Below are positions 1 to 8,883 of a DNA stretch of 64,000 nucleotides, piece by piece. The notes under the pieces were generated by a model. It saw only the letters and a list, made by a program, of their open reading frames with translations. It was not told the origin of the DNA and did not search any database. Made by a program: the position numbers and the translations under genes. Numbering within the stretch: the first letter of the stretch is position 1; the number at the start of each line of letters is the position of its first letter. Source of the DNA: Streptomyces sp. NRRL F-5123 (GTDB taxonomy: Bacteria > Actinomycetota > Actinomycetes > Streptomycetales > Streptomycetaceae); NCBI RefSeq assembly GCF_000721495.1, contig NZ_JOHY01000006.1:62001-126000 (forward strand), given 5' to 3'.

Positions 1-91
1 GCCCGTCCTCCTGCCCGCCGGCTCCCTCGGCGCGATTCCCGTAGTACGGCAGCGGCGCGCCCCGCTGTGCTTCCTGCTCCGACTCGGCCAT
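1..91 (-). CDS. N-terminal fragment of an unidentified protein (runs off the left edge)
   Basis: On the minus strand an ATG at 91-89 opens a frame that stays open to the window edge, giving 30 residues that begin MAESEQEAQRGAPLPYYG. The piece is hydrophilic with no signal peptide or membrane segment. It lies downstream of the primase-like gene in the same orientation, 198 bp after its stop. Too little is present to name a family; that it is a real gene is an inference from the start codon, the open frame and orientation. Confidence 0.45.
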   Translation of the reverse strand, partial: MAESEQEAQRGAPLPYYGNRAEGAGGQEDG

Positions 92-289
92 AGCCCGCCG
101 CCTCCCCCTGCCCCGTGCCCTGCTCCGCGGCTCCCCACGGACGGTCACACCCTAGTGCTGTGACCGGGAGGGTTCACCGGCTTGCGACGCCCGGCACGGC
201 ACCTCGCTGCGTTGCCGCATCGACCGAGCAGGCCCACTACGAGGCCGAGCGGCCGCGCCCGATGGCTCAGCGCCCCCGCGTCCGGCGGC

Positions 290-1033
290 TCAGCGCCCCC
301 GCACCGGCGCCGCGGCGCGGCCGCGCCCGGCGCCCGCACGGGCCGCGGCCGGCCGCGCGGGGCGGGCGCCGGCGTCCAGTGCCTCCATCGCCTCGCGGGC
401 GCACGCGTAGGCCAGGGCGCCGAGTGCCTCCGTCGCGTCCGGCAGCCAGCGGTTGGCGGGAGTGGGCCGCCGGGCCCACATGACCATCCCTGCAGGAACG
501 GTTCTTGTGGGCGGAGCGACGACCCAGCCGCCGCGTCCCAGCACCGAGAGGTCCAGCGACGCGGGCCGGCAGCCGAAGCTGCGCAGCGTGTCGGGCACCT
601 TGTCCCCGCTGCCCGGCAGGACGAAGAACATTATCCGGCGGCCGGGGGCGCCGAGCACCGGTCCGAGCGGCAGGTTTATCCGCTCGCTGCGGGCCAGCGC
701 CAGGCAGCCGGCGTTCTCGGAGACCTCGAGGACGTCGAAGGAGCGCCCGGTGGGCAGCAGGACGGACGCGCGCGGCTGCTTCTGCCACATGTGCTGCACG
801 GTCGGTACCGCGCCGCTCGCCTGCGTCACCCAGTCGGGGCGCGTGGGGTGCGCGCCGGGCGCCGGGCAGTCGGCCGCGCTGCAGGAGCAGCAGGGCGCAC
901 CGTCGGGGTCGGTCTCCAGCCAGGTGCCGGGCAGGACGTCCCACTGGCGTTCCTCGGCGTAGCGGACAGCCGCCTCGGCCGGATCACCGGCGAGCTGCGG
1001 CGGGGATGAGGTGCTTTTGTCCACGCGGAGCAC
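290..1033 (-). CDS. Bifunctional DNA primase/polymerase N-terminal-domain protein
   Basis: A 247-residue protein starting at GTG 1033, with a GAGG-type site a few bases upstream. Residues around 15-190 resemble the primase/polymerase (prim-pol) N-terminal domain seen in small stand-alone actinobacterial proteins: AVRYAEERQWDVLPGTWLE near the start, a Cys-rich CCSCSAADC stretch near residue 50, and FDVLEVSE where the family carries acidic residues. The C-terminal 40 residues are Ala/Arg/Pro-rich and probably disordered. Such stand-alone proteins are common in Streptomyces and have no proven role; replication function should not be assumed because the helicase part of the family is absent. It is divergent from the TPR regulator at 1379. 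The stop codon lies in a short duplicated stretch (264-279 and 287-302). Confidence 0.75.
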   Translation of the reverse strand: MLRVDKSTSSPPQLAGDPAEAAVRYAEERQWDVLPGTWLETDPDGAPCCSCSAADCPAPGAHPTRPDWVTQASGAVPTVQHMWQKQPRASVLLPTGRSFDVLEVSENAGCLALARSERINLPLGPVLGAPGRRIMFFVLPGSGDKVPDTLRSFGCRPASLDLSVLGRGGWVVAPPTRTVPAGMVMWARRPTPANRWLPDATEALGALAYACAREAMEALDAGARPARPAAARAGAGRGRAAAPVRGR

Positions 1034-1378
1034 AACAGCCCCTCGCCGCCCGGGGTTACGGGCGGGGGCCGGGCCGGGTCATAGCAGGCGCACGGATGCA
1101 CTAACGGGGGCGCGTGCGGGCAGCGGGGCCCGGTGACGGGTAGTCAGTGGGAGGAGACATCGGCGCTTGCCGGTGAAATCCCGCAAAGCGGGGCATTTCC
1201 TGGTCAAGGACTGGGAAAGTATCGCCCAGCGGAGCCGCACAGTCATGCGGGACCGGGCCACCGGGCGATGCGAACGCCCGCCGGGCCCACCGCAGTCGGG
1301 CCGCGGCGCCGTCGCGCCGCGGAGCCGTACACGGACGTCGGTCACCGGGACGGGTCGACGAGGACGAGGGGGACAACC
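1034..1378. promoter_or_regulatory. Divergent intergenic region between the prim-pol protein and the TPR regulator
   Basis: These 345 bp hold no credible gene and must contain the promoters of both flanking divergent genes. The middle (about 1130-1225) is less GC-rich than its surroundings and includes a small perfect hairpin, CCCGC-AAA-GCGGG at 1180-1192, and the sequence GGAAAGTATCG nearby. I could not fix -10 and -35 boxes with confidence. Confidence 0.35.
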
Positions 1379-2758
1379 ATGGCCGCACGACCACTTGTGG
1401 CGCGCCAGCCCAACGAGCGGCTCCAGTCGCTCATCCAGGAGGCCGGCTGCTCCAACGCCGGGCTCGCCCGCAGGGTCAACATGTGCGGGGCCGAGCACGG
1501 CCTCGATCTGCGCTACGACAAGACGTCGGTGGCGCGCTGGCTGCGCGGGCAGCAGCCGCGCGGCAGGGCGCCGGGCATCGTCGCCGAGGCGCTCGGCCGC
1601 AAGCTCGGCCGTGCCGTGTCGATCGAGGAGATCGGCATGGCGGACGGCAAGAACCTGGCGACGGGCATCGGCCTGCACTTCTCGCCCACCGTGCTCGGAG
1701 CGATCGAGCAGGTCTGCGAGCTGTGGCGCAGCGACGTCGGCCGCCGGGAGTTCCTGACCGGCTCCACGGTCGCCGCCTCCGCGCTGGTGGAGCCCAGCAG
1801 GGACTGGCTGATCACCCGCCCCGACCAGGGCGTGGCCCGCAACGGCGGGGCAAAGGTGGGCGCTTCGGACGTCGAGGCGGTCCGCGCGACCACCCAGGCG
1901 CTCACCGATCTGGACCACCGCTTCGGCAGCGGCCACGTCCGGCCGGTCGTCGTGCACTACCTCAACAGCGTGGTGTCCGGCCTGCTGGCGGGCAGTTACC
2001 GGGAGTCGGTCGGCCGCGAGCTGTTCTCCGCGGTGGCCCGGCTGACCGAACTGGCCGGGTACATGGCGGTGGACACCGGCCAACCCGGCCTGGCGCAGCG
2101 CTACTACATCCAGGCGCTGCGGCTCGCGCAGGCCGCCGGCGACCGCGGGTACGGCGGCTACATCCTGGCCGCCAGCATGAGCCACCTCGCAGCGGCCCTC
2201 GGCAATCCCCGGGAGATCGCCCAACTCGCCCGCGCCGCCCAGGAAGGCGCCAGGGGCCAGGTCGGGCACACCGCGGAGGCGATGTTCTACGCGGCCGAGG
2301 CGCGCGGCCACGCGCTGCTCGGCGACGCGCGGACCTTCGCGACGGTCGCCGGTCTCGCGGTCGGTGCCATGGAGCGCTCGCAGCCGGACCAGGACCCGGC
2401 GTGGATCGCGCACTTCGACCACGCCTACCTCGCGGACGAACTGGCCCACTGCCACCGCGACCTGGGCCAGGCAGCGCCCGCCGCCCGGCGCGCGGAGGAG
2501 GCGCTGGCCGCGCATCCGGTCAGCCGCACCAGGCGCCGCGCCATCGACATGCTGCTGCTGGCCGACGCGCAGGTGCAGCAGCGCGAGATCGAGCAGGCCT
2601 GCCACACCGGCACCCAGGCGGTGGCCCTGCTGTCCGGGCTGCGCTCGGACCGCGGCGCGGAGTACCTGGAGGATTTCCGCCGCCGTCTCGACCCCTTCTC
2701 CGCGGAGCCGTCGGTACGGGAGTTCGGCGCCCGGCTGGAGGCGCAGGAGGCCGCGTGA
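1379..2758 (+). CDS. Regulator with N-terminal helix-turn-helix and TPR-like repeats (NsdA-like family)
   Basis: 459 residues from ATG 1379, chosen because a GAGGGGG site lies just upstream and the conserved sequence begins here; the open frame extends further upstream but reads as non-coding. Residues 12-80 (NERLQSLIQEAGCSN..., SVARWLRGQQP) look like a helix-turn-helix region of the kind that precedes TPR arrays in Streptomyces developmental regulators such as NsdA. The remainder, from about 150, is alpha-helical with Ala-rich repeats typical of tetratricopeptides (RYYIQALRLAQAAGD, AEAMFYAAEARGHALLGD). No membrane segment. The family is widely conserved in Streptomyces and is generally taken to be a transcriptional or developmental regulator; which genes it controls cannot be seen. 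It is not nsdA itself as I remember that sequence. Confidence 0.75.
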   Translation: MAARPLVARQPNERLQSLIQEAGCSNAGLARRVNMCGAEHGLDLRYDKTSVARWLRGQQPRGRAPGIVAEALGRKLGRAVSIEEIGMADGKNLATGIGLHFSPTVLGAIEQVCELWRSDVGRREFLTGSTVAASALVEPSRDWLITRPDQGVARNGGAKVGASDVEAVRATTQALTDLDHRFGSGHVRPVVVHYLNSVVSGLLAGSYRESVGRELFSAVARLTELAGYMAVDTGQPGLAQRYYIQALRLAQAAGDRGYGGYILAASMSHLAAALGNPREIAQLARAAQEGARGQVGHTAEAMFYAAEARGHALLGDARTFATVAGLAVGAMERSQPDQDPAWIAHFDHAYLADELAHCHRDLGQAAPAARRAEEALAAHPVSRTRRRAIDMLLLADAQVQQREIEQACHTGTQAVALLSGLRSDRGAEYLEDFRRRLDPFSAEPSVREFGARLEAQEAA

Positions 2759-3042
2759 GAGCGGCGGCGGACGGTGCCGCGCGGGCCGTCGGCCCGTCGC
2801 GGAAAAGCCGCGTGAAACGGTGAACGGACAAGAGCACACCGAATCGTTACCGTACCGACACCGTTTTCACCGGCGCGCCCAAAGCGCTGGAAATCCCGGC
2901 GCCGCGGCCCTCCGCGGCGCCCCGGACCACCGGCCCGCCCCGCCCCCGGGCGCTCACGCGTTCGGGTCCATGGCCCCCTTCCGCGTTCACCGGGTAGCGT
3001 GTGCGCTCGTCCGACACTTGGTGAAGGCGGGAGTCAACGGCG

Positions 3043-4575
3043 ATGCACAGCAGCGGACGCGGCGAGGAAACGCCCGAACCGTACTCAGGCGCCGTCCAGC
3101 CCACCGGGCAGCAGCAGGCCTACGGAGGGCACGCGCAGCCCGCTCCGGGCACTCCGTGGGGCGACCCGGCCGCTGCCCCGGGCATGCCGCCGCAGCTCCC
3201 GCAGCAGCCCGTGGAGGCCGCTGACGCCACCCAGATGCTGCCGCCCTACCCGGCCGCGGGTCCTGCCGCCGCACCGCCGCCCATACCCGCGGCCCCGCCG
3301 CAGGCCCCCGCCCAGCCCCCCGCGCCCTTCCCGGGCCAGGTCCCGCAGCCGCCCGCGCCGGGCCTCTTCCCCGGCCAGGCGCCGCAGCCGCCCGTACAGC
3401 CCGTGCCGCCCGCGGAGGCCACGCAGATGCTGCCGCCCTATCCGGCGGGCGGCCCCGGCGAGCCCGCGCCGCCCGCGGAGGCCACGCAGATGCTGCCGCC
3501 CTATCCGGCGGGCGGCCCCGGCGAGCCCGCGCCGGCCGAGGCCACCCAGCCGCTGGCGGTCTTCCGGGAGCAGCAGGGCTACGACGAGTACGGCAGCCCC
3601 GCAGCCGCCCCGCAGCAGTTCCCGGACCAGGCCCAGTACCCCGGCCAGGCGCTCTATCCGGACCAGCAGTCGTACGGCGGGCAGCAGCAGTACACCGACC
3701 CGGCCGCCTTCGAGCAGCCCGTGCAGCCGGACAGCGACTACGACCACCTCTTCCGCAGCGACGTCCCCGGCCCCGAGCCGATGCGCCCGCGCATCCTGCA
3801 GCCGCACGACAGCCGCTCGCAGCAGGGCGGCCACCCGGGCCGGCAGTGGCAGCAGGGCCAAGGCGACGGCGGCCACCAGGGCTACGACGGCTACGCGGAC
3901 GACGGCGAGGACGACGGCGGCCGCCGGATCTCGCCCAAGGTGCTCATCGGCATCGTCGTGGCGGGCTGCGTGGTGGCCGGCCTCGTCGTCGGGGGCATGA
4001 TGAGCGGCGGCGGGGGCAAGGCGAACGCCGACGCCGACCGGCCGTCCGCGACCGCCGCGAGCACCCCGAGCGGCACGGCCGGCGGCGACGGCAAGAAGGC
4101 CGGCGCGGGCGCCGACACGGCCGAGGCGCAGGCCCAGGCACTCGACGCGCTGCTGGCCTCCAGCGGTGCGAGCCGCAGTTCGGTGGTCAGCGCGGTCGAA
4201 TCGATCAGGGGCTGCAAGAACCTCCCCGGCTCCGCCGCCGACCTGCGCGCCGCCGCGACCCAGCGCGACGGCCTGGTCACCCGGCTCGGCGCCCTCTCCG
4301 TCGACAAGCTCCCCAAGCACGACGAGCTGACCACGGCGCTGACCAAGGCCTGGAAGGCGTCCGCGTCCGCCGACAGCCACTACGCGGCATGGGCCGACCA
4401 GGCGGCGGGCAACGCCGATGTCTGCAAGGGCGGCCACGCTCGCAACACCGGGGAGTCGCAGGCAGGCGCCAAGGAAAGCGGCACGGCCACCACCCAGAAG
4501 AAGGCCGCCGTGAAGCTGTGGAATTCCATCGCCGACACGTACGGCCTCACCAAGCGCCAGTACAGCCAGCTCTGA
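3043..4575 (+). CDS. Proline-rich single-pass membrane protein with repeated ATQ motifs
   Basis: 510 residues from ATG 3043 (GGGAG about 9 bases upstream). Residues 1-295 are a Pro/Gln/Ala-rich cytoplasmic region; one membrane helix at about 299-320 (VLIGIVVAGCVVAGLVVGG); residues 345-510 form an extracellular domain with two Cys (in RGCKN and DVCKG) that could pair. The N-terminal part repeats the motif [DE]ATQMLPPYP at about residues 61, 125 and 146, and EATQPL at 166; two of these lie in a perfect 63-bp tandem duplication. Thr in a short TQ motif with acidic residues before it is the kind of site that Ser/Thr kinases phosphorylate and FHA domains bind in actinobacteria; that role is inference. 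Streptomyces genomes encode several proteins of this layout; none with a firm function comes to mind. Confidence 0.75.
   Translation: MHSSGRGEETPEPYSGAVQPTGQQQAYGGHAQPAPGTPWGDPAAAPGMPPQLPQQPVEAADATQMLPPYPAAGPAAAPPPIPAAPPQAPAQPPAPFPGQVPQPPAPGLFPGQAPQPPVQPVPPAEATQMLPPYPAGGPGEPAPPAEATQMLPPYPAGGPGEPAPAEATQPLAVFREQQGYDEYGSPAAAPQQFPDQAQYPGQALYPDQQSYGGQQQYTDPAAFEQPVQPDSDYDHLFRSDVPGPEPMRPRILQPHDSRSQQGGHPGRQWQQGQGDGGHQGYDGYADDGEDDGGRRISPKVLIGIVVAGCVVAGLVVGGMMSGGGGKANADADRPSATAASTPSGTAGGDGKKAGAGADTAEAQAQALDALLASSGASRSSVVSAVESIRGCKNLPGSAADLRAAATQRDGLVTRLGALSVDKLPKHDELTTALTKAWKASASADSHYAAWADQAAGNADVCKGGHARNTGESQAGAKESGTATTQKKAAVKLWNSIADTYGLTKRQYSQL
3405..3530 (+). repeat. Perfect 63-bp tandem duplication inside the proline-rich gene
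   Basis: Copies 3405-3467 and 3468-3530 are identical over 63 bp (21 codons), so the reading frame is kept. Each copy encodes one PPAEATQMLPPYPAGGPGEP unit. Identity at third codon positions indicates a recent duplication or ongoing repeat-number change. Confidence 0.9.
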
Positions 4576-4631
4576 CCCCCGCAGGGGCCGGGCCGCCCCC
4601 GCGGTCCGGCCCGGTCCTGCCCGCCCGGCTG

Positions 4632-5891
4632 TCAGCCGATGCCGGTCGCCGTCCGCAGCGTCGGGGCGACGTCCACGAATCCGGCCTTCTGCGGCACCAG
4701 CCGGCCCCTGGTGATCACCTGGTAGGTCACCTTCGCGTTGCTCAGCCGGATGTGGTCGGGCAGGTTGAGCAGATCGTTCTCGGTCCAGCCGAGATCGGGG
4801 GTGAGCCCGCCGGTGGAGAGCCCCGTGGTGCCGTCGAAGGCCCGCTGGACGCTCCTTGAGGTCACCGCCGTGTCCTTGTCCATCGCCCTGATCACCTCGG
4901 TGAAGGCGGTGTAGGCGATCCAGGTGGTCTGCACGCCGGGGTCGGCGACGTCGATCCGGTCGTCGGAGAAGGCGTACTTGTCGACGACCGACTTCATCTC
5001 CGCCCACTTCGGGTCGGACGCCGGCGGGTACCAGTCGGTGACGAGCGCGCCCTCCAGCGGGCTGTTCGCGCCGCCGGTGGCGTTCACCAGGGACTGCTGC
5101 ACGCTGCCGATGACCGACGAGAGCTGCACCTTGGGCTTCTCGTCGCCGAGCCGGCGCAGCGAGTCGAAGAAGGTGCTGGTGTGGTCGCCGAGCACCGCCG
5201 AGACGCAGCCGCTCGCCTTGTCGTCGTCCACCGCCTGCGCGGCGACGCCCGAGTATTCGGTGGCGTCGTCCTTGGCGAGCAGGTCGCGCGCGGGCGCGTG
5301 CCCGCCGGACTTCAGGCCCTGGTCGAGGAAGATCGGGAACTGGTCGCCGGTGATCGAGTCGGGGCGCACCAGCGCCACCTTCCTGCACTTCTCGGCGAGC
5401 TGCTCCCCGCTGCCCGCGAGCAGCGCCGGCAGCCCGCCGTTGACCGGGTACGACAGCGGGCTGAGGTACTCGTCCTGCGTGATGCCGTAGCCGCCGATGT
5501 ACGGGATGTCGTTCGACGCGAGTGCGGAGGTGAAGGCCCGGCCCTGCTCGCTGTAGGAGCCGACGACGGCGACCGCGTGCGCGTCCGCGGCCTGCTGCAC
5601 GCAGTTCGACACGGCGACGGCGTCGTTGCGCGCGTTGCACGTGAGCACCTTGAGCTTGCGGCCGTTCAGCCCGCCGTTGTCGTTGACGTACTTCTCGAAC
5701 GCCTGGGCCATGGCCACCATGCCCGGCATGTTCGTGGCCCTCGTCCCCTGCGGTGCCCACGTCATCACCACGACGGGCCCCTGGGAGCCCCCCGAGCCGC
5801 CGGGAAGCACGCCGCACCCACTGAGCAGCGCACTTGTGGCCAGCAGCGGGACGACGGCGTGGCGAACCCTGCGTATGCGCCTTTCGGTCAT
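4632..5891 (-). CDS. Lipoprotein solute-binding protein of the branched-chain amino acid (Leu/Ile/Val) type
   Basis: 419 residues from ATG 5891. A signal peptide with basic start (MTERRIRRVRH) leads to a lipobox LLSGC with the lipidated Cys at residue 26, so the mature protein should sit on the outer face of the membrane. The body shows the type-1 periplasmic-binding fold of ABC receptors such as LivJ: an opening strand VVVMTWAPQ, AMAQAFEKYVNDNGGLNG, VAVVGSYSEQG, and GALVTDWYPPASDP. No permease or ATPase gene is adjacent, so it is an orphan receptor here; orphan proteins of this kind in Streptomyces may serve sensing rather than transport. Ligand unknown. It is divergent from the gene at 6061 across 169 bp. 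Confidence 0.85.
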   Translation of the reverse strand: MTERRIRRVRHAVVPLLATSALLSGCGVLPGGSGGSQGPVVVMTWAPQGTRATNMPGMVAMAQAFEKYVNDNGGLNGRKLKVLTCNARNDAVAVSNCVQQAADAHAVAVVGSYSEQGRAFTSALASNDIPYIGGYGITQDEYLSPLSYPVNGGLPALLAGSGEQLAEKCRKVALVRPDSITGDQFPIFLDQGLKSGGHAPARDLLAKDDATEYSGVAAQAVDDDKASGCVSAVLGDHTSTFFDSLRRLGDEKPKVQLSSVIGSVQQSLVNATGGANSPLEGALVTDWYPPASDPKWAEMKSVVDKYAFSDDRIDVADPGVQTTWIAYTAFTEVIRAMDKDTAVTSRSVQRAFDGTTGLSTGGLTPDLGWTENDLLNLPDHIRLSNAKVTYQVITRGRLVPQKAGFVDVAPTLRTATGIG

Positions 5892-6060
5892 GGTTACGGA
5901 AGATGGTGGTCCGCGCCCAACGTCAGGGTTATCGCGCGCGAACGGGCGGTCACTTTCAGGTGAATTACAGGTGGCGCAGTTCGACTGCGTACGATTGCCC
6001 GCCGTGCAAGGTTCCGAGAAGTCTTCCCGCCGCGGCCGTGTCTCCTCCACGATGGGAGGC

Positions 6061-6498
6061 ATGCCTGTCAACGACATGCCGTGGTGGCGCTGGCGCAGCA
6101 ATGTGCGCTCGGCGCTGCACATGATCAGCGATCCGGTCTTCCAGCGCGAGGTGTGGCAGGCCGGTCTGCCGGGCTACGGGGACGTCACCGACGCCGTCTA
6201 CCGGTTGGTCGAGGACACCTGGCTCGACAACTGGTCGGCGGACAAGTACGTCGGCACCATATTCCGCGACGCCCAGGAGGCGGCGCTCGTCGACGTCGCG
6301 GTGCTGCGGGTGCTGAAGATCCTGCACCAGGTGGGTGCGGACGCGCCCGCGTCGGCGTATCTGGAACACGACGGCTGGCCCGACGCGGTCCGTGCCGCAC
6401 GGGACGCCCATGCGCTCATGGCGCGGGCGGACGGGGAGGACCCGGACATCGCGCCGCGCTCGCTGGAAGTGCTCGCCATCTACACCAGGTCCGCGTGA
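6061..6498 (+). CDS. Conserved hypothetical protein (145 residues)
   Basis: Start at ATG 6061, directly behind a strong GGGAGG site; the open frame upstream lies over the divergent lipoprotein gene and is unlikely to be coding. The protein is soluble, without signal or membrane segments, and is rich in Trp and in charged helices (MPWWRWRSNVRSALH, EDTWLDNWSADKYVG). No catalytic motif is recognised. It is 45 bp upstream of purU in the same direction and may share its transcript. I recall similar proteins at the same position in other Streptomyces but no function. Confidence 0.7.
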   Translation: MPVNDMPWWRWRSNVRSALHMISDPVFQREVWQAGLPGYGDVTDAVYRLVEDTWLDNWSADKYVGTIFRDAQEAALVDVAVLRVLKILHQVGADAPASAYLEHDGWPDAVRAARDAHALMARADGEDPDIAPRSLEVLAIYTRSA

Positions 6499-6543
6499 CG
6501 GACATGGCGGCGCGCCGGTGGCCGGGTGTGCGAGGCTGACCAA

Positions 6544-7419
6544 GTGACCGAACAGTCGCGGCAGCCCGCCGACCCGCAGTACGTCCTGACGCTGTCCTGC
6601 CCGGACAAACAGGGCATCGTGCACGCAGTGTCCAGCTACCTGTTCATGACCGGCTGCAACATCGTGGACAGCCAGCAGTTCGGCGACCGCGGCACCGGCC
6701 TGTTCTTCATGCGCGTGAGCTTCTCCGCCGAGCCGCCCGTCGACCTGGAGAAGCTGCGCGCCAGCTTCGCGGCGATCGCCGGCGCCTACCACATGGACTG
6801 GCAGATCCACCCGGCAGCGGAGCGCATGCGCGTCGTGCTCATGGTCAGCAAGTTCGGGCACTGCCTCAACGACCTGCTGTTCCGCGCGAGCATCGGCGCC
6901 CTGCCGGTGGAGATCGCCGCGGTGGTCTCCAACCACACCGACTTCCGTGAGCTCTCGGGCTCCTACGGGGTGCCCTTCCACCACATCCCGGTCACCCGTG
7001 AGACCAAGGCGGAGGCCGAGGCACGGGTGCTGGAGCTGGTGCGCGCGGAGGGCGTGGAGCTGGTCGTGCTCGCCCGCTACATGCAGGTGCTGTCCGACGG
7101 TTTGTGCCGGGAGCTGTCGGGGAAGATCATCAACATCCACCACTCGTTCCTGCCGAGCTTCAAGGGCGCCAAGCCGTACCACCAGGCGCACGACCGCGGT
7201 GTGAAGCTGATCGGTGCGACCGCGCACTACGTGACGGCCGACCTCGACGAGGGCCCGATCATCGAGCAGGAGGTCGAGCGGGTGGGCCACGCGGTCACCC
7301 CCGAGCAGCTGGTCGCCCTGGGGCGGGACGTGGAGTGCCAGGCGCTGGCCCGCGCGGTGAAATGGCACAGCGAGCGCCGGGTGCTGCTCAACGGAAGCCG
7401 CACGGTCGTCTTCGCCTGA
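6544..7419 (+). CDS. purU: Formyltetrahydrofolate deformylase PurU
   Basis: 291 residues from GTG 6544, with GAGG eight bases upstream. Residues 12-90 form an ACT regulatory domain (VLTLSCPDKQGIVHAVS); residues 95-291 form the formyl-transferase domain. The catalytic residues of the family are in place: Asn197 and His199 in NIHHSFLPSF and Asp235 in TADLDEGP, with the spacing of GAR transformylase. The enzyme hydrolyses 10-formyltetrahydrofolate to tetrahydrofolate and formate, balancing the one-carbon pool for purine and glycine synthesis in the cytoplasm. Length is normal. The gene follows a conserved hypothetical at 45 bp. Confidence 0.95.
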   Translation: MTEQSRQPADPQYVLTLSCPDKQGIVHAVSSYLFMTGCNIVDSQQFGDRGTGLFFMRVSFSAEPPVDLEKLRASFAAIAGAYHMDWQIHPAAERMRVVLMVSKFGHCLNDLLFRASIGALPVEIAAVVSNHTDFRELSGSYGVPFHHIPVTRETKAEAEARVLELVRAEGVELVVLARYMQVLSDGLCRELSGKIINIHHSFLPSFKGAKPYHQAHDRGVKLIGATAHYVTADLDEGPIIEQEVERVGHAVTPEQLVALGRDVECQALARAVKWHSERRVLLNGSRTVVFA

Positions 7420-7524
7420 TGCGCCTCGCCTGAGGCCCGTCGCCCTGGAACCCGTTGCCCTGAGGCGCCTCGTGCGAGGTCCTTCGCCCGAGGGCTGCTC
7501 GCCCGAGGCCGGGGTGCCGCGCCC

Positions 7525-8883
7525 TCAGAGCCGGGAGAGCGACGCCGCTGCGTACAGCACGTCCCGTACGACATCGCGGTCGCCGTGCAGCCCGATCGCG
7601 ATCCGCTCCGGGTCCAGATGGCCCGCCGCGAGCTGGCAGAACTCGACGCCGTCCATGGCCACCTCGGCGACGGCGTGGTCCTGCGAGGCGACCGCGCCCG
7701 GGGAGTCCAGCGGCAGGCACCACCGGCCGCCGCCCGCGCCGTCGATCTGCAGCAACAGCGAGCGCCCCGGCGCGCCCGCGTCGGCCAGCCGGGCCTGGGA
7801 GGCCGCGAGCCCCTGCCGCCGTCTGGAGGCCAGCGCGCCCGGCAGCATCCGCGCGGCCAGGTCGATGATCCGGTTCAGGTTGCGCGGCGCCGGAGGGTCG
7901 TACGGATACGCCACCGCCTCGGCGATGTCCGCGGCGTGGATCCAGCACTCGAAGGCCCGGTCCACGAAGGCGTCCTGGAGGGGCATCGAGACGGACCCGA
8001 AGTCGACGGCTATCCCCGCGGCCCCGGCGCCCGCGAAGGACACCGTGCGCAGCAGGGCGTGGCTCTGCCCGCGCCAGGTGTCGCGCAGCTCGGCGGAGCG
8101 CGCGGCGTGAGCGCCCGGGCTCTCGGCGGCCGCGGCCCGCTGCGCCGCCCACAGCGCCTCGGTCCGCCCGACCGCGTCGAGCGGCAACTCCGCGCTCTCG
8201 GCGTCCTCCTCGGCCCCGGTGCCGCCGGTGCCGCCCGTGCCGTCGGGCAGGCGCGCGTCGGACAGGTCGAGGGCGACGGCGACGAGGCCGTCCACCGACG
8301 TCAGATGGGCGATGACCTCGCCGACGGTGGCATTCCTGGTCACCGGGCCGTTGTCGTACCAGCGCAAGCTCACCGGCTCCTGCCAGGACGTCTCGCCCAG
8401 GTCGCGCAGCAGCGCGTCCAGCCGGGCCGCCTCGGCGTCGTAGGGGCCGGCCCACTCGGGCACCGGGATACGGGCCGGGCGGCGGCCCAGGCAGCCCTCC
8501 AGCACCCGGGCCCGCAGCAGCGGGTCGAGGTCGAGGGGCTCCTCGTGGTGCAGCAGGCCGACCGCGTCCCGCAGCCGGAGGGCCTCCTCCGCGCAGGCGG
8601 CGCAGTCGGTGAGGTGCACCTCGACCGCGAGGGCCTCGTCGCGCGAGCACGCGGTCAGCGCCCAGGCGCCGAGCAGCGACTTGAGGGTGCCGTGGTCGTA
8701 GAGCGGCAGCCGGGCCTCCGGCTCGGGCGCCGGCGCGGGGCCGTACGCGTCGTGGTCGTAGGGGCCGGGCGGCAACGGGCACGGGGCGCCCGGCTGGTCC
8801 CGCTGCTGCGGCACGCGGGGCAGGTCCTCGTCGCCGTCGCCGCCGTGCGGGCCGCCTCCGTTGCTGTAGGCCGCGCCGCTCAC
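7525..8883 (-). CDS. Zinc-finger and maleylpyruvate-isomerase-fold protein, probable anti-sigma factor
   Basis: 452 residues starting at GTG 8883. The start overlaps the stop of the upstream sigma gene in a GTGA arrangement, so translation is probably coupled. Residues 64-110 carry an anti-sigma-type zinc motif, His90-x3-Cys94-x2-Cys97 (VHLTDCAAC). From about residue 130 it matches the DinB/mycothiol-dependent maleylpyruvate isomerase N-terminal fold (LDALLRDLGETSWQEPV, LLRTVSFAG, FVDRAFECWIHAADIAEAV). The combination is typical of ZAS-like anti-sigma proteins encoded beside ECF sigma factors in actinobacteria. It lacks membrane segments, so it would act in the cytoplasm, perhaps sensing redox or metal state. 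No metal or partner data can be read from sequence alone. Confidence 0.8.
   Translation of the reverse strand: MSGAAYSNGGGPHGGDGDEDLPRVPQQRDQPGAPCPLPPGPYDHDAYGPAPAPEPEARLPLYDHGTLKSLLGAWALTACSRDEALAVEVHLTDCAACAEEALRLRDAVGLLHHEEPLDLDPLLRARVLEGCLGRRPARIPVPEWAGPYDAEAARLDALLRDLGETSWQEPVSLRWYDNGPVTRNATVGEVIAHLTSVDGLVAVALDLSDARLPDGTGGTGGTGAEEDAESAELPLDAVGRTEALWAAQRAAAAESPGAHAARSAELRDTWRGQSHALLRTVSFAGAGAAGIAVDFGSVSMPLQDAFVDRAFECWIHAADIAEAVAYPYDPPAPRNLNRIIDLAARMLPGALASRRRQGLAASQARLADAGAPGRSLLLQIDGAGGGRWCLPLDSPGAVASQDHAVAEVAMDGVEFCQLAAGHLDPERIAIGLHGDRDVVRDVLYAAASLSRL

Noticed and set aside
3085..5817. 910-codon minus-strand open frame overlapping the proline-rich gene and the lipoprotein gene
   Set aside because: It is a shadow of two well-supported genes; its translation is Arg/Gly-rich and low-complexity with no domain.
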